From contig NZ_WHYR01000001.1 of the NCBI RefSeq assembly GCF_009428905.1, forward strand, positions 1 through 64,000: a DNA stretch of 64,000 nt. The letters are read 5' to 3'. Position 1 is the first letter of the stretch, and every line of letters starts with the position of its first letter. Source of the stretch: Desulfofundulus thermobenzoicus (lineage in GTDB: Bacteria > Bacillota > Desulfotomaculia > Desulfotomaculales > Desulfovirgulaceae). The translations under genes and the position numbers were made by a program. Positions 54,820 through 64,000 of this stretch are shown here, piece by piece. The notes beneath the pieces were generated by a model. It searched no databases. It saw only the letters and a list, made by a program, of their open reading frames with translations, and was not told the DNA's origin.

Positions 54820-56214
54820 ATGGGTGCAGACAGTAAAGCTCCCGGACAATTGGAAAAATTTGGTTATAGTCAGGATTTGAACAGGATTCTTCCGTTAAGT
54901 TCATTAATCTATTACGGGCTAGCTTATATGGTACCCCTAACAATATTTACCACATATGGTCTGGTTTCTAACATGACTCACGGCATGTTATCTCTGGCGT
55001 ATCTTGTAGCCACAATCGCCATGGGCTTTACTGCTTTTAGTTACAGTAACATGGTTAAAGCATTCCCTATTGCAGGTTCGGTATACTCATATGCCCACCG
55101 ATCAATTAGCCCATATGTTGGCTTTATGTCAGGTTGGATCATTTTACTAGATTATATGTTGCTGCCAATGATTAACTATTTGGTTGCATCGCTGTTCATC
55201 GTGGAAGCGCTGCCCGGACTTCCCAATTGGGCATGGATTCTGATCTTTATTGTTATAGTCACTATTGTCAATTATTTTGGAATTCAAGTTACATCCTGGG
55301 TAAATAGCTTCCTCATCTGGGTTCAAATTGTTTTCTTGGTAGCCTTGTTATTCTTTGTTATCAAATGGATTTCGAATGGCGGAGGTGCTGGAACATTTTT
55401 TGACTGGAGTGCCTTTTTCAATGCCTCAGAGTTTGGCAAGCCTGATATGGGATGGCACATTATCTTTGCCGGCGCATCGATTCTTGCGCTTTCTTTCCTA
55501 GGATTCGATGCGGTGTCAACTATCTCGGAAGAGGCGCATAATCCTGAAGTTAACGTCGGAAGGGCTATCATTATTACGTGTATCGGTGCTGGTCTATTTT
55601 TTATCGTAATTGCCTACTTTACCCAACTTGCCTGGCCAACTGGTTGGAGTGAATTTAAAAGTGTTGATACCGGAGCCTATGAATTAATCACAAAAGTGGC
55701 TGGTTCATTTATGGGATACTTTTTTACCGCAGCTTATGTGCTTGGCTGTATAGCCTCGGCAATTGCTTCTCAGTCTTCCGCTTCCCGGATTTTGTTTGGT
55801 ATGGGACGGGACGGAATTTTGCCAAAAAAATTTTTCGCGTACCTGCACCCAAAATATAAAACGCCAACAGGCAATATATTTTTAATTGCTGCCATTAGCC
55901 TTACTGCTCTGGTGCTGAGCCTATCTGACGCGGCTTCACTGATCAATTTCGGAGCGCTAATTGGATTCACAATGGTTAACATCTCGGTAATTGCTCATTA
56001 TTTTATCCGTAATAAACAGCGCGGTGGATGGGATTTTGTTCGTTATTTAATCGTACCAGTGTGTGGAGCTTTGATATGTCTGATAATCTGGTACAACCTG
56101 GACATTAAGTCAAAAGAACTGGGCTTATCCTGGACAATGGTGGGCCTGGTTTACCTGGCAATTACAACCAGGTTATTTAGGAAACTCCCACCGGAAATGG
56201 ATTTTAAAATATAA
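54820..56214 (+). CDS. APC-family amino acid/amine permease
   Basis: 464-residue permease with about 12 membrane segments, distinct from the one at 34562. Family features: SYSNMVKAFPIAGSVYSYAHR, SFLGFDAVSTISEEAHNPEV (typical of APC/PuuP-type carriers) and FGMGRDGILPKKFFAYLHPK. ATG 54820 follows AGGAGG. Putrescine and other amine importers share this general type, but the substrate cannot be decided from sequence. Confidence 0.9.
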   Translation: MGADSKAPGQLEKFGYSQDLNRILPLSSLIYYGLAYMVPLTIFTTYGLVSNMTHGMLSLAYLVATIAMGFTAFSYSNMVKAFPIAGSVYSYAHRSISPYVGFMSGWIILLDYMLLPMINYLVASLFIVEALPGLPNWAWILIFIVIVTIVNYFGIQVTSWVNSFLIWVQIVFLVALLFFVIKWISNGGGAGTFFDWSAFFNASEFGKPDMGWHIIFAGASILALSFLGFDAVSTISEEAHNPEVNVGRAIIITCIGAGLFFIVIAYFTQLAWPTGWSEFKSVDTGAYELITKVAGSFMGYFFTAAYVLGCIASAIASQSSASRILFGMGRDGILPKKFFAYLHPKYKTPTGNIFLIAAISLTALVLSLSDAASLINFGALIGFTMVNISVIAHYFIRNKQRGGWDFVRYLIVPVCGALICLIIWYNLDIKSKELGLSWTMVGLVYLAITTRLFRKLPPEMDFKI

Positions 56215-56274
56215 TTGGGGAGAGGGAATTTATGGCAATTTAGCCAATTCGATTAAGGTACGGAGGTATGATAA

Positions 56275-57123
56275 ATGAAGGTGAATGTGGCCTTAATCCA
56301 AATGTCCTGCAGCATGGATATCAAGCTTAATATCAACAAAGCGGTTGCTATGGTAGAAGAGGCCGCCACTAGGGGTGCAAATATTGTTTGCCTGCAGGAG
56401 CTGTACGCCAGTCGATACTTTCCCCAGACGGTGAACGTCAAACACTACCAACTGGCCCATCCCCTTGACGGTGAGCCTGTGGAAACGATGCGTTGGTTGG
56501 CCGCGGATAAAAAGCTGGTGATGGTAGTGCCGGTCTACGAATACGCTAAACCGGGCATTTATTTCAATACCGCCGTGGTGGTTGACGCTGATGGTTCCAT
56601 TGCGGGCAAATTCCGGAAGGTGCATATTCCAGAAGGGCCACAGTACCTGGAGAAATACTACTTCACCCCTGGCAACCTGGGTTATCCCGTGTTCAAGACG
56701 GCTTACGCCACTATTGGCGTGGGAATATGCTGGGACGAGTGGTTTCCGGAAGTGGCCAGGATTCTGAGCCTGAAAGGTGCCCAGATTATCTTTTACCCCT
56801 CGGCTATCGGCAGCGAACCCGACCGTCCGGGCTACAGTTCGCAGGGCGCATGGGAAACAGTAATCAAATCACACGGCATTGCCAACGGGTTGTTTGTGGC
56901 TGCGGTCAACCGGGTAGGGGTTGAAGACGACATGACTTTTTATGGCGGTAGCTTCATCAGCAATCCCTTCGGCGAAATCCTGGCCCGTGGCGGTAGTGAA
57001 GACCAGGTAGTTGCTGCCGAATTGGATCTGAACCAGATTGAGGAATTTCGTAACCTGCTACAATTCCACCGGGACCGCCGCCCTGAGACCTACCATGAGA
57101 TTTTAAAACTAATTGTGGAGTGA
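56275..57123 (+). CDS. Carbon-nitrogen hydrolase, N-carbamoylputrescine amidase/beta-ureidopropionase-like
   Basis: 282-residue nitrilase-superfamily enzyme. Catalytic Glu in CLQELYASRYFPQ, Lys in KFRKVHIPEGP, Cys in GVGICWDEWFPEVAR. The QELYASRYFPQ and HIPEGPQYLEKYYFTPGN segments resemble N-carbamoylputrescine amidases, which release putrescine, CO2 and ammonia. That fits the nearby putrescine genes but is an inference. GGAGG precedes ATG 56275. Confidence 0.88.
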   Translation: MKVNVALIQMSCSMDIKLNINKAVAMVEEAATRGANIVCLQELYASRYFPQTVNVKHYQLAHPLDGEPVETMRWLAADKKLVMVVPVYEYAKPGIYFNTAVVVDADGSIAGKFRKVHIPEGPQYLEKYYFTPGNLGYPVFKTAYATIGVGICWDEWFPEVARILSLKGAQIIFYPSAIGSEPDRPGYSSQGAWETVIKSHGIANGLFVAAVNRVGVEDDMTFYGGSFISNPFGEILARGGSEDQVVAAELDLNQIEEFRNLLQFHRDRRPETYHEILKLIVE

Positions 57124-57130
57124 ATTAATA

Positions 57131-58519
57131 ATGCACGAGTTTGATTTAATCATTAAAAATGGTACCCTGGTGGACCCCGAAAAGCGGCGGATTACCGTGG
57201 GTCACCTGGGCATCAGTGGCGGCAAAATAGCCGCCATCACCCGGGAGGATATCAGAGGACGACATGAAATCGATGCCGGTCTGGCCATTGTCTGCCCCGG
57301 GTTTATTGATATCCACGCCCACGTCGACGGTTACCTCTATGCGGCGCAGTGTATGGTTCGTCAGGGTGTAACCACTTCGGTGGGTGGTAACTGTGGGTTC
57401 GGTCCTCTGGATTTGCAAAGTTTCTTTGATGGACTGGAAAGGGATGGATTTCCCTTGAACCAGGCAATGCTAATCGGGCACTCCTTTACCTTGCGGGAAA
57501 AAGCCGGCGCCGTCGATCCGTACGCGCCGGCGACGCCGGAGCAGGTGGATTGTATGTTGTCCTTGTTGGAAGAAGCATTCGACCAGGGTGCCATTGGTCT
57601 GTCTTTCGGATTAGAATACGCCCCCGGTACGTCCTTTGATGAAGTATTGGCCTTAAGTCAGGTTGCGGCTAGGTATGGCAAACTTATCGCCGTGCATACA
57701 CGTACTGACTCCTGGCCTGGGCTGGGCGCTTTAAAGGAAGCCGTGCGGATCACTGAGTTTACCGGTGCGCCGGTGCAGGTATCCCATCTGGTGTATCAGG
57801 TTGGGATGGGCATGATGATCCAGGCGCTGGAAATCCTGGACCGGGCCGTGCGGGATGGCCTGGATGTGGCTGCTGACAGCGGTATGTACCACGCCTTTGC
57901 CACGTTCATCGGGTCGCCGGTATACGATGAGGGCTGTTTGGAAAAGTGGGGCTGCGATTACGGAGACCTGTTTGTGGCCACCGGCAAATATGCAGGACAG
58001 CGTTGTACCAGGGAAATATACCAGGAACTAAGAGCCAATTATAAAAACGACGTTGTGGTTGCCTTTGCCTGCAGGGAGGCTGAGGTTTATCAGGCCCTGC
58101 TGCCCGGATACGTAATGGTTTCAACGGACGGGGCAGTGGGGTCGCCCCAACCTGGTACCGGACATCCCCAGGATTCCGGCACCTACCCCCGGTTTTTCCA
58201 AAAGATGGTGCGCGAGCAGGGTTCCCTATCCTTAGTTGAGGCCGTTCGTCGGTGTACACTGCTGCCTGCGGAAAGGTTGGGCCTTTTAAATAAGGGACGG
58301 CTGAAAATCGGTGCAGATGCGGATATTGTCATCTTTAATCTTGACCGGATTACCGATCGGGCGGATTACCCGGGCATAGGGCGGCCAGACGCACCTCCTG
58401 AAGGAATCAATTATGTTCTTGTAAACGGGGAGGTTGTGGTAGAAAACGGAAGGTTGCTGGAGCACGCAAAACCCGGACGACCCGTTCGGGCGGTCCGGAG
58501 ATATTGGCGCTGGCAATAA
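57131..58519 (+). CDS. D-aminoacylase-like amidohydrolase
   Basis: 462-residue metallo-dependent amidohydrolase of the N-acyl-D-amino-acid deacylase group. The barrel metal motif PGFIDIHAHVDG, then TTSVGGNCGFGP, HTRTDSWPG, STDGAVGSP and a C-terminal ERLGLLNKGRLKIGADADIV block are present. Related enzymes also hydrolyse cyclic ureides or N-acyl amino acids. ATG 57131 lies 7 bases after the preceding stop, with GTGGAGTGA before it. Probably converts an N-substituted amino compound taken up by the permease in this operon. Confidence 0.85.
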   Translation: MHEFDLIIKNGTLVDPEKRRITVGHLGISGGKIAAITREDIRGRHEIDAGLAIVCPGFIDIHAHVDGYLYAAQCMVRQGVTTSVGGNCGFGPLDLQSFFDGLERDGFPLNQAMLIGHSFTLREKAGAVDPYAPATPEQVDCMLSLLEEAFDQGAIGLSFGLEYAPGTSFDEVLALSQVAARYGKLIAVHTRTDSWPGLGALKEAVRITEFTGAPVQVSHLVYQVGMGMMIQALEILDRAVRDGLDVAADSGMYHAFATFIGSPVYDEGCLEKWGCDYGDLFVATGKYAGQRCTREIYQELRANYKNDVVVAFACREAEVYQALLPGYVMVSTDGAVGSPQPGTGHPQDSGTYPRFFQKMVREQGSLSLVEAVRRCTLLPAERLGLLNKGRLKIGADADIVIFNLDRITDRADYPGIGRPDAPPEGINYVLVNGEVVVENGRLLEHAKPGRPVRAVRRYWRWQ

Positions 58520-58674
58520 ATAGATATGTGAGCCAGAGAACCGTCCCCTGACAGGGGGCATAAGCAATCCGGATTCCGGTTTCAGGAAACCACTGGATGT
58601 ATTTAAATAAAAACACATGTTACTTTCGTGAAACAATCACTTTGTAAAAAGGGAAAAAAAAGCCGTCTGTAGAC
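58520..58674. other. Intergenic stretch before aminotransferase
   Basis: Contains CCGTCCCCTGACAGGGGG near 58542 (CCCCTG/CAGGGG pair), a weak hairpin after the amidohydrolase gene, then AT-rich DNA. No gene seen. Confidence 0.4.
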
Positions 58675-58691
58675 CGGTATATAACTTGCAA
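58675..58691 (+). promoter_or_regulatory. Probable sigma-54 promoter of putrescine aminotransferase
   Basis: CGGTAT-ATAAC-TTGCAA with GG-N10-GC spacing; the -12 box is consensus, the -24 box partial. It lies 60 bases before the start codon. Confidence 0.6.
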
Positions 58692-58696
58692 TATGA

Positions 58697-60115
<1,419 letters not shown>

Positions 60116-60171
60116 GGGACTGCCGGCCATATTCTTTAACACGGCAATTTTACCGGGAGGTGCGTAATATC

Positions 60172-61677
60172 GTGACCTTAGAGTTAAAAATGTTGATCAA
60201 CGGCCGGTGGGTGGAAGCCGCTGGCGGCCGTTATATGGACGTGTCCAATCCAGCCACGGGCGAAGTGATCGCTCGGGTGCCGGAAGGCGGGGTAGAGGAT
60301 GTGCAGGTGACCGTTCAGGCAGCAAAGGAAGCCTTTGACGATGGCCGCTGGAGCGGCCTTTCCCCCGGCGAACGGGCGGCCGTTTTATGGAAATGGGCGG
60401 ATCTGCTGGAGGCCAACAGTGAAAAACTGGTGGAACTGGAATGCCGCAATACGGGTAAGCCGGTAAAGCTGGCCCGGGATTCGGACATTCCCTTTGCCAT
60501 TGACAACCTGCGCTTTTTCGCCGGTGCGGCCAGAACGCTGGAAGGTCGGGCGGCCACGGAATACACGGGGGTGCACACCAGCATCATCCGCCGGGAACCG
60601 GTGGGGGTGGTGGCCTCCATCTCCCCCTGGAACTACCCCTTTTTAATGGCCGCCTGGAAACTGGGGCCGGCTCTGGCCGCCGGCAACACGGTGGTGATCA
60701 AGCCGGCCAGTTTAACACCCCTGACCACCATTGAAATGGCGCGGCTGGCCCGGGAAGCAGGCCTTCCAGACGGTGTGCTCAATGTGGTCACCGGCCCCGG
60801 CCAGGTGGTGGGGGAAGCTCTGGTCACCCATCCGGACGTGGCCATGGTCTCCTTAACCGGAGATACCCGCACCGGCCGGGCCATCATGTCCCTGGCCTCC
60901 GCCTCCTTAAAACGCCTACATCTGGAACTGGGCGGAAAGGCGCCCTTTATCGTCTTTGCCGATGCAGACCTGGCAGCGGCCGCCCAGGGCGCTGTGGTAG
61001 GTGGCTATGTCAATACGGGCCAGGACTGCACGGCAGCCACCCGGATTTACGTTCAGGAGGAAGTCTTTGAGCGGTTCATGGAGCTATTCCTGGAGCGGGT
61101 GCAGGCCATCCGGGTGGGGGATCCCTTCCGACCCGACACCGATATGGGGCCGCTCATTTCCCCGGCCCAGGTGGAACGGGTGGCCGGTTTTGTGGACAGG
61201 GCCCGGGCCGCCGGCGCCCGGGTGCTCACCGGCGGCGGCCGTCCCGACCGGCCGGAACTGGCGGCTGGGGCCTATTACCTGCCCACGGTGATCACCGATG
61301 CAACCGATGACAGTGAAGTGGTGCAGGAAGAGATTTTCGGGCCGGTGGTGGTGGTCCTGCCCTTCCGCACCGAAGAAGAAGTGGTGGCCCGGGCCAACAA
61401 CGTGAAGTACGGCCTGGCTTCCTCCGTATGGACCGGGGATGTCTATAAAGCCATGAATGTTTCCCGGAAGCTGCGTTTTGGCGCCGTGTGGATCAACGAC
61501 CACCTGCCCCTGTCTTCGGAAATGCCCCACGGCGGGTATAAACAGAGCGGCTTTGGCAAGGATCTGTCCCTGTACGCCCTGGAGGAGTATACCTCAGTAA
61601 AGCATGTCATGGCCGATCTGACCGGCCAGGTGAAACGGCCGTGGCATTATACGGTGTTTGGAGAACCGGAGGATTAG
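60172..61677 (+). CDS. patD: Aminobutyraldehyde/betaine-type aldehyde dehydrogenase
   Basis: 501-residue NAD(P)-dependent aldehyde dehydrogenase. Catalytic residues: Asn in SPWNYPF, Glu in LELGGKAPFIVFADAD, Cys in NTGQDCTAATRIYV. Overall it resembles gamma-aminobutyraldehyde and betaine aldehyde dehydrogenases. Placed directly after patA, it should oxidise 4-aminobutanal to GABA, which gabT at 46471 could use next. GTG 60172 has GGGAGG 11 bases upstream; the frame reaches GTG 60160. Confidence 0.88.
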   Translation: MTLELKMLINGRWVEAAGGRYMDVSNPATGEVIARVPEGGVEDVQVTVQAAKEAFDDGRWSGLSPGERAAVLWKWADLLEANSEKLVELECRNTGKPVKLARDSDIPFAIDNLRFFAGAARTLEGRAATEYTGVHTSIIRREPVGVVASISPWNYPFLMAAWKLGPALAAGNTVVIKPASLTPLTTIEMARLAREAGLPDGVLNVVTGPGQVVGEALVTHPDVAMVSLTGDTRTGRAIMSLASASLKRLHLELGGKAPFIVFADADLAAAAQGAVVGGYVNTGQDCTAATRIYVQEEVFERFMELFLERVQAIRVGDPFRPDTDMGPLISPAQVERVAGFVDRARAAGARVLTGGGRPDRPELAAGAYYLPTVITDATDDSEVVQEEIFGPVVVVLPFRTEEEVVARANNVKYGLASSVWTGDVYKAMNVSRKLRFGAVWINDHLPLSSEMPHGGYKQSGFGKDLSLYALEEYTSVKHVMADLTGQVKRPWHYTVFGEPED

Positions 61678-61777
61678 GACCTGTGGCCGCCGGTATCAGG
61701 ACGATGCCGGCGGGTCGTTAATCAGGAATCGGGGGTTGTTTGAACTGTTCAGGCGTCAACCGGCGATAAAAATAAAA

Positions 61778-62134
61778 ATGGAGTTAAAGGGTTCCCTGTC
61801 CCGTTACGCCCCGCCGGCCGCGAAGGACGGGCGGTTCAACCTGGAAGTTATGCCCGCATCCACCGTAAAAGACGTTCTGGTAAAAATCCGTGTACCGGCC
61901 AGGTACGCCGGATTGATTTTAATCAATGGAAGAACAGGCCGAACCTCCGACCCGTTGCATCCGGGAGATACGGTAACCATTTTCCCCCGGGAGATGCCAG
62001 GGTGTCTTACACCGAAAGAGAAAATTTCCTTATATAACCGGCAGATGGACGTAACTACACGGCCCCGGCTGGCGGTGACGACGGACGACGGAAAACTTAA
62101 AAGAAAAAATTTTTATTTGTTGAATACGAGATAG
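61778..62134 (+). CDS. MoaD/ThiS-fold protein without C-terminal GG
   Basis: 118-residue protein. The first 75 residues look like a beta-grasp MoaD/ThiS domain (MELKGSLSRYAPPAA…STVKDVLVKIRVPARYAGLILINGR…LHPGDTVTIFPREMPG) but instead of ending in GG it carries about 40 more polar residues. The start is uncertain since no ribosome site precedes ATG 61778. It may bind a metal cofactor or be a decayed sulfur carrier. It follows patD by 100 bases. Confidence 0.6.
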   Translation: MELKGSLSRYAPPAAKDGRFNLEVMPASTVKDVLVKIRVPARYAGLILINGRTGRTSDPLHPGDTVTIFPREMPGCLTPKEKISLYNRQMDVTTRPRLAVTTDDGKLKRKNFYLLNTR

Positions 62135-62141
62135 TTGTTGC

Positions 62142-62171
62142 TTGACATGAAAGATTAAAATTATATATAAT
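62142..62171 (+). promoter_or_regulatory. Sigma-A promoter
   Basis: TTGACA (62142-62147) and TATAAT (62166-62171), 18-base spacing. Both boxes are perfect. Confidence 0.8.
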
Positions 62172-62177
62172 TAGATC

Positions 62178-62370
62178 AGGCAAATTAATATTTTCGGCAA
62201 AGAAGCCGGAGCAGGATGATGAAGTCCCCGTAATAATAAACGGGGACTTTGTATTCCTATCCTTTTGCCCAATAAAATCATGAATGGAAGAAGAAACCGC
62301 AGGGTTGTGGTGTCAAAGAGGCAATGTTGCCCCTGTTTGAGGAACGAAGAGGTTCCTGTAAACAGGGGCT
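62178..62370 (+). ncRNA. Structured leader or small RNA upstream of potA
   Basis: From the promoter at 62142 the transcript would meet a hairpin CGGC-AAAGAA-GCCG (about 62194-62207), then a terminator-like GTCCCCGT / ACGGGGAC stem with TTTGTATT (62222-62249), then a second long terminator (GCCCCTGTTT-GA-GGAAC / GTTCC-TGT-AAACAGGGGC, 62329-62359, then TTATGTTTTTC). Two terminators ahead of a gene 300 bases downstream suggest a riboswitch-like leader or separate small RNAs. No known class recognised. 62371-62668 shows nothing further. Confidence 0.5.
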
Positions 62371-62668
62371 TATGTTTTTCTTGATATGTTTGTAAAAAAA
62401 TGATGGAGGAGGGATGTGCTAGATATATGGCTATAATTGTAATTAAGATTAACCTGTTACATGTATCAATTAAAGATGCGTGTTTGTGCTTGTAAAGGGA
62501 CCCACCGTTACGGACCCTGGAGTACCCGGTTTAACCTGAAATCATTAGTACAGTGGTAGTTAATGGTTGGAAGTTTATCGATATTTTAAGGAAAAGCGAT
62601 ACTATTTATGATTATCTCCTGCTGGCAGGCGTTAACATGTAAATATATCAAGATGGGAGGGATATAAT

Positions 62669-63853
62669 ATGTCAGAGTACATGGTGCAGCTTGTGAATGT
62701 GACCAAAAGCTTTGGTGAGGGCCTGGCCGTGGACAATGTATCGCTGGATATCCGGCCGGGAGAATTTTTAACCCTGTTGGGGCCCAGCGGCTGCGGCAAG
62801 ACCACCACCCTGCGCATGATCGCCGGATTTGAACAGCCCACCGGAGGTGATATTCTGCTTGATGGCGAATCTGTGCTGGGCAAGCCGCCCTATGCCAGAA
62901 ACGTCAATACCGTATTTCAGAGCTACGCTCTTTTCCCCCACATGACTGTTTTCGAAAATATAGCTTTCGGTTTGAAGATGAAAGGCCAAAAGAAGGAAAC
63001 AATTGTGCCCAGGGTAAACAAGGCGATCGAACTGGTGGACCTGTCGGGCAAGGAACGAGCCTACCCGCAGGAACTGTCGGGGGGGCAACAGCAGAGGGTG
63101 GCCCTAGCCCGCGCGTTAGTGATGGAGCCAAGGGTTCTGTTGCTGGATGAGCCGCTGAGTGCCCTGGATCTCAAGCTGCGTAAGCAGATGCAGCTGGAGT
63201 TGAAGCACCTGCAGCGGCAGCTGGGGATCACTTTCGTTTACGTAACCCACGATCAGGAAGAGGCGCTCACCATGTCCGATAGAATTGCGGTGATGAACGC
63301 GGGGGTCATTGAACAAATAGGAACACCCCGGGAGATTTACGAACGACCGGTTTCGGTTTTTGTGGCCACCTTCATCGGTGATTCCAATATTCTGGAAGGC
63401 ACCATAACCGGCCGGACGGTGTCCGGAACCGGCATCGTGGTGGAAGATTGCCCGGTTTTCCTTTCCTCCCTTAATGGTATGGTGCCGGGGCAAAAGGTAT
63501 ACCTATCCGTTCGGCCTGAGCATATGTTCCTGACGGCTTCCGGTTGCGAAGGTAATGGCCCCTGCCTGCCCGGCCGGCTATTGGAACGCATATTTGCCGG
63601 TTCGTCGGTTAAATCAGTAGTTGCTTTAAATAGCGGCAAGCAGGTGACGGTAAGCGAAAGTGGTTTTCCGGCCTGCTGTGAGATTGGCGATGCAGTCGCC
63701 GTCGGGTGGCATCCTGGAAAGGAGGTAATTTTAAGTGATGCGCAATCAAGCGATGTCCCATCGCCATCTTCCAATGCTGGGTATGCTGGGGCCGGTCAGT
63801 GCATGGATGTTGGCGCTGGTTGCCGTACCGCTGATGCTGGTGCTTATCGTTAG
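62669..63853 (+). CDS. potA: Spermidine/putrescine-type ABC transporter ATPase
   Basis: ABC ATPase of the PotA type: Walker [10 protein letters not shown] (about 38), Q-loop [15 protein letters not shown], signature LSGGQQQR, Walker [12 protein letters not shown], switch His in YVTHDQEEA, and a TOBE region (about 285-355). GGGAGGGAT precedes ATG 62669. The reading frame runs 119 bases into the next gene, adding a tail ([10 protein letters not shown]…) unlike normal PotA ends; one T more or fewer in the TTTT at 63729-63732 would end it before potB. Polyamine import fits the neighbouring putrescine genes. Confidence 0.88.
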   Translation: MSEYMVQLVNVTKSFGEGLAVDNVSLDIRPGEFLTLLGPSGCGKTTTLRMIAGFEQPTGGDILLDGESVLGKPPYARNVNTVFQSYALFPHMTVFENIAFGLKMKGQKKETIVPRVNKAIELVDLSGKERAYPQELSGGQQQRVALARALVMEPRVLLLDEPLSALDLKLRKQMQLELKHLQRQLGITFVYVTHDQEEALTMSDRIAVMNAGVIEQIGTPREIYERPVSVFVATFIGDSNILEGTITGRTVSGTGIVVEDCPVFLSSLNGMVPGQKVYLSVRPEHMFLTASGCEGNGPCLPGRLLERIFAGSSVKSVVALNSGKQVTVSESGFPACCEIGDAVAVGWHPGKEVILSDAQSSDVPSPSSNAGYAGAGQCMDVGAGCRTADAGAYR

Positions 63854-64000
63854 TCTTTTTTCCCGGGGCGTTTATGGTGGGCTCATTTACCGGGTTAATG
63901 TGCAAAACTACCTGCGTTTTATTGATCCCCTCTATGTAAAAGTACTCTGGAACTCGCTGGAGGTGGCCTTTCTAACCACCCTGGCCTGCCTGGTTTTGGG
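63735..64000 (+). CDS. potB: ABC transporter permease PotB-like, cut by window end
   Basis: First 88 residues of a membrane permease: [20 protein letters not shown] then [17 protein letters not shown] as the first span, and [20 protein letters not shown] leading into the second, the usual PotB start. GGAAAGGAGG lies 9 bases before GTG 63735 (ATG 63738 follows at once). It overlaps the potA frame. Confidence 0.85.
   Translation, partial: MMRNQAMSHRHLPMLGMLGPVSAWMLALVAVPLMLVLIVSLFSRGVYGGLIYRVNVQNYLRFIDPLYVKVLWNSLEVAFLTTLACLVL

Overview
The window looks like part of a chromosome contig from an anaerobic, probably thermophilic or moderately thermophilic, spore-former-type Firmicute of the Peptococcaceae / Desulfotomaculum-Pelotomaculum kind. 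This is an inference from the gene mix: a trimeric-type [FeFe] hydrogenase, a selenocysteine formate dehydrogenase with NuoE/NuoF-like partners, tungsten-type aldehyde ferredoxin oxidoreductases, many sigma-54 promoters, class III aminotransferases and a Tneap-type (I-B) CRISPR-Cas locus, with Gram-positive-style ribosome binding sites and frequent GTG/TTG starts. The first 20 bases match a Tn5/Nextera mosaic end except for one base and are a library artefact.

Layout. 21-3123: 3' end of a HydB/NuoF-like gene and a complete hydA. 3180-3790: small ORFs and a universal stress protein gene cut off by one degenerate CRISPR repeat. 3887-19208: complete type I-B CRISPR-Cas locus (cas6, WYL regulator, small membrane protein, cas8b/cst1, cas7/cst2, cas5, cas3, a HIRAN-domain gene, cas1, cas2, cas4, csa1) followed by an array of 41 repeats and 40 spacers. 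19209-20330: decayed mobile-element genes. 20393-21505: an unusual membrane sensor with a Cache-like sensor, HAMP and a DNA-binding wHTH. 21917-29885: formate module (FocA channel, 5-formyl-THF cyclo-ligase, NuoE-like, NuoF-like, a short FdhA-like iron-sulfur protein and a UGA-containing FdhA selenoprotein).

30070-62134 is an amino acid / polyamine catabolism island. It holds two sigma-54 enhancer-binding proteins (plus two broken C-terminal fragments of such proteins), an APC permease, Fe-alcohol dehydrogenase, ferredoxin and aldehyde ferredoxin oxidoreductase operon, two glutamate dehydrogenases, a GABA-type aminotransferase, a second aldehyde ferredoxin oxidoreductase with a structured leader, a nitrilase/permease/nitrilase/amidohydrolase operon, and a putrescine aminotransferase plus aminoaldehyde dehydrogenase pair. 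Seven candidate sigma-54 (-24/-12) promoters sit in front of these genes, and four copies of an inverted repeat GATGC-N6-GCATC lie upstream of three of them. Taken together, amines and amino acids would be imported, transaminated or deaminated, and the aldehydes oxidised to acids through ferredoxin (AOR) or NAD(P) (aldehyde dehydrogenase), with glutamate dehydrogenase recycling the amino acceptor; reduced carriers can then go to hydrogen or formate. 62669-64000: start of a spermidine/putrescine-type ABC transporter (potA, potB cut by the window end), which fits the putrescine theme.

Interspersed are decayed regions (31.8-34.5 kb and 40.5-44.1 kb) with an intact IS1634-like element, IS256 and BKACE remnants, a frameshifted DUF1670 gene and short GAGTTAGCACA elements flanked by perfect 8-bp direct repeats.
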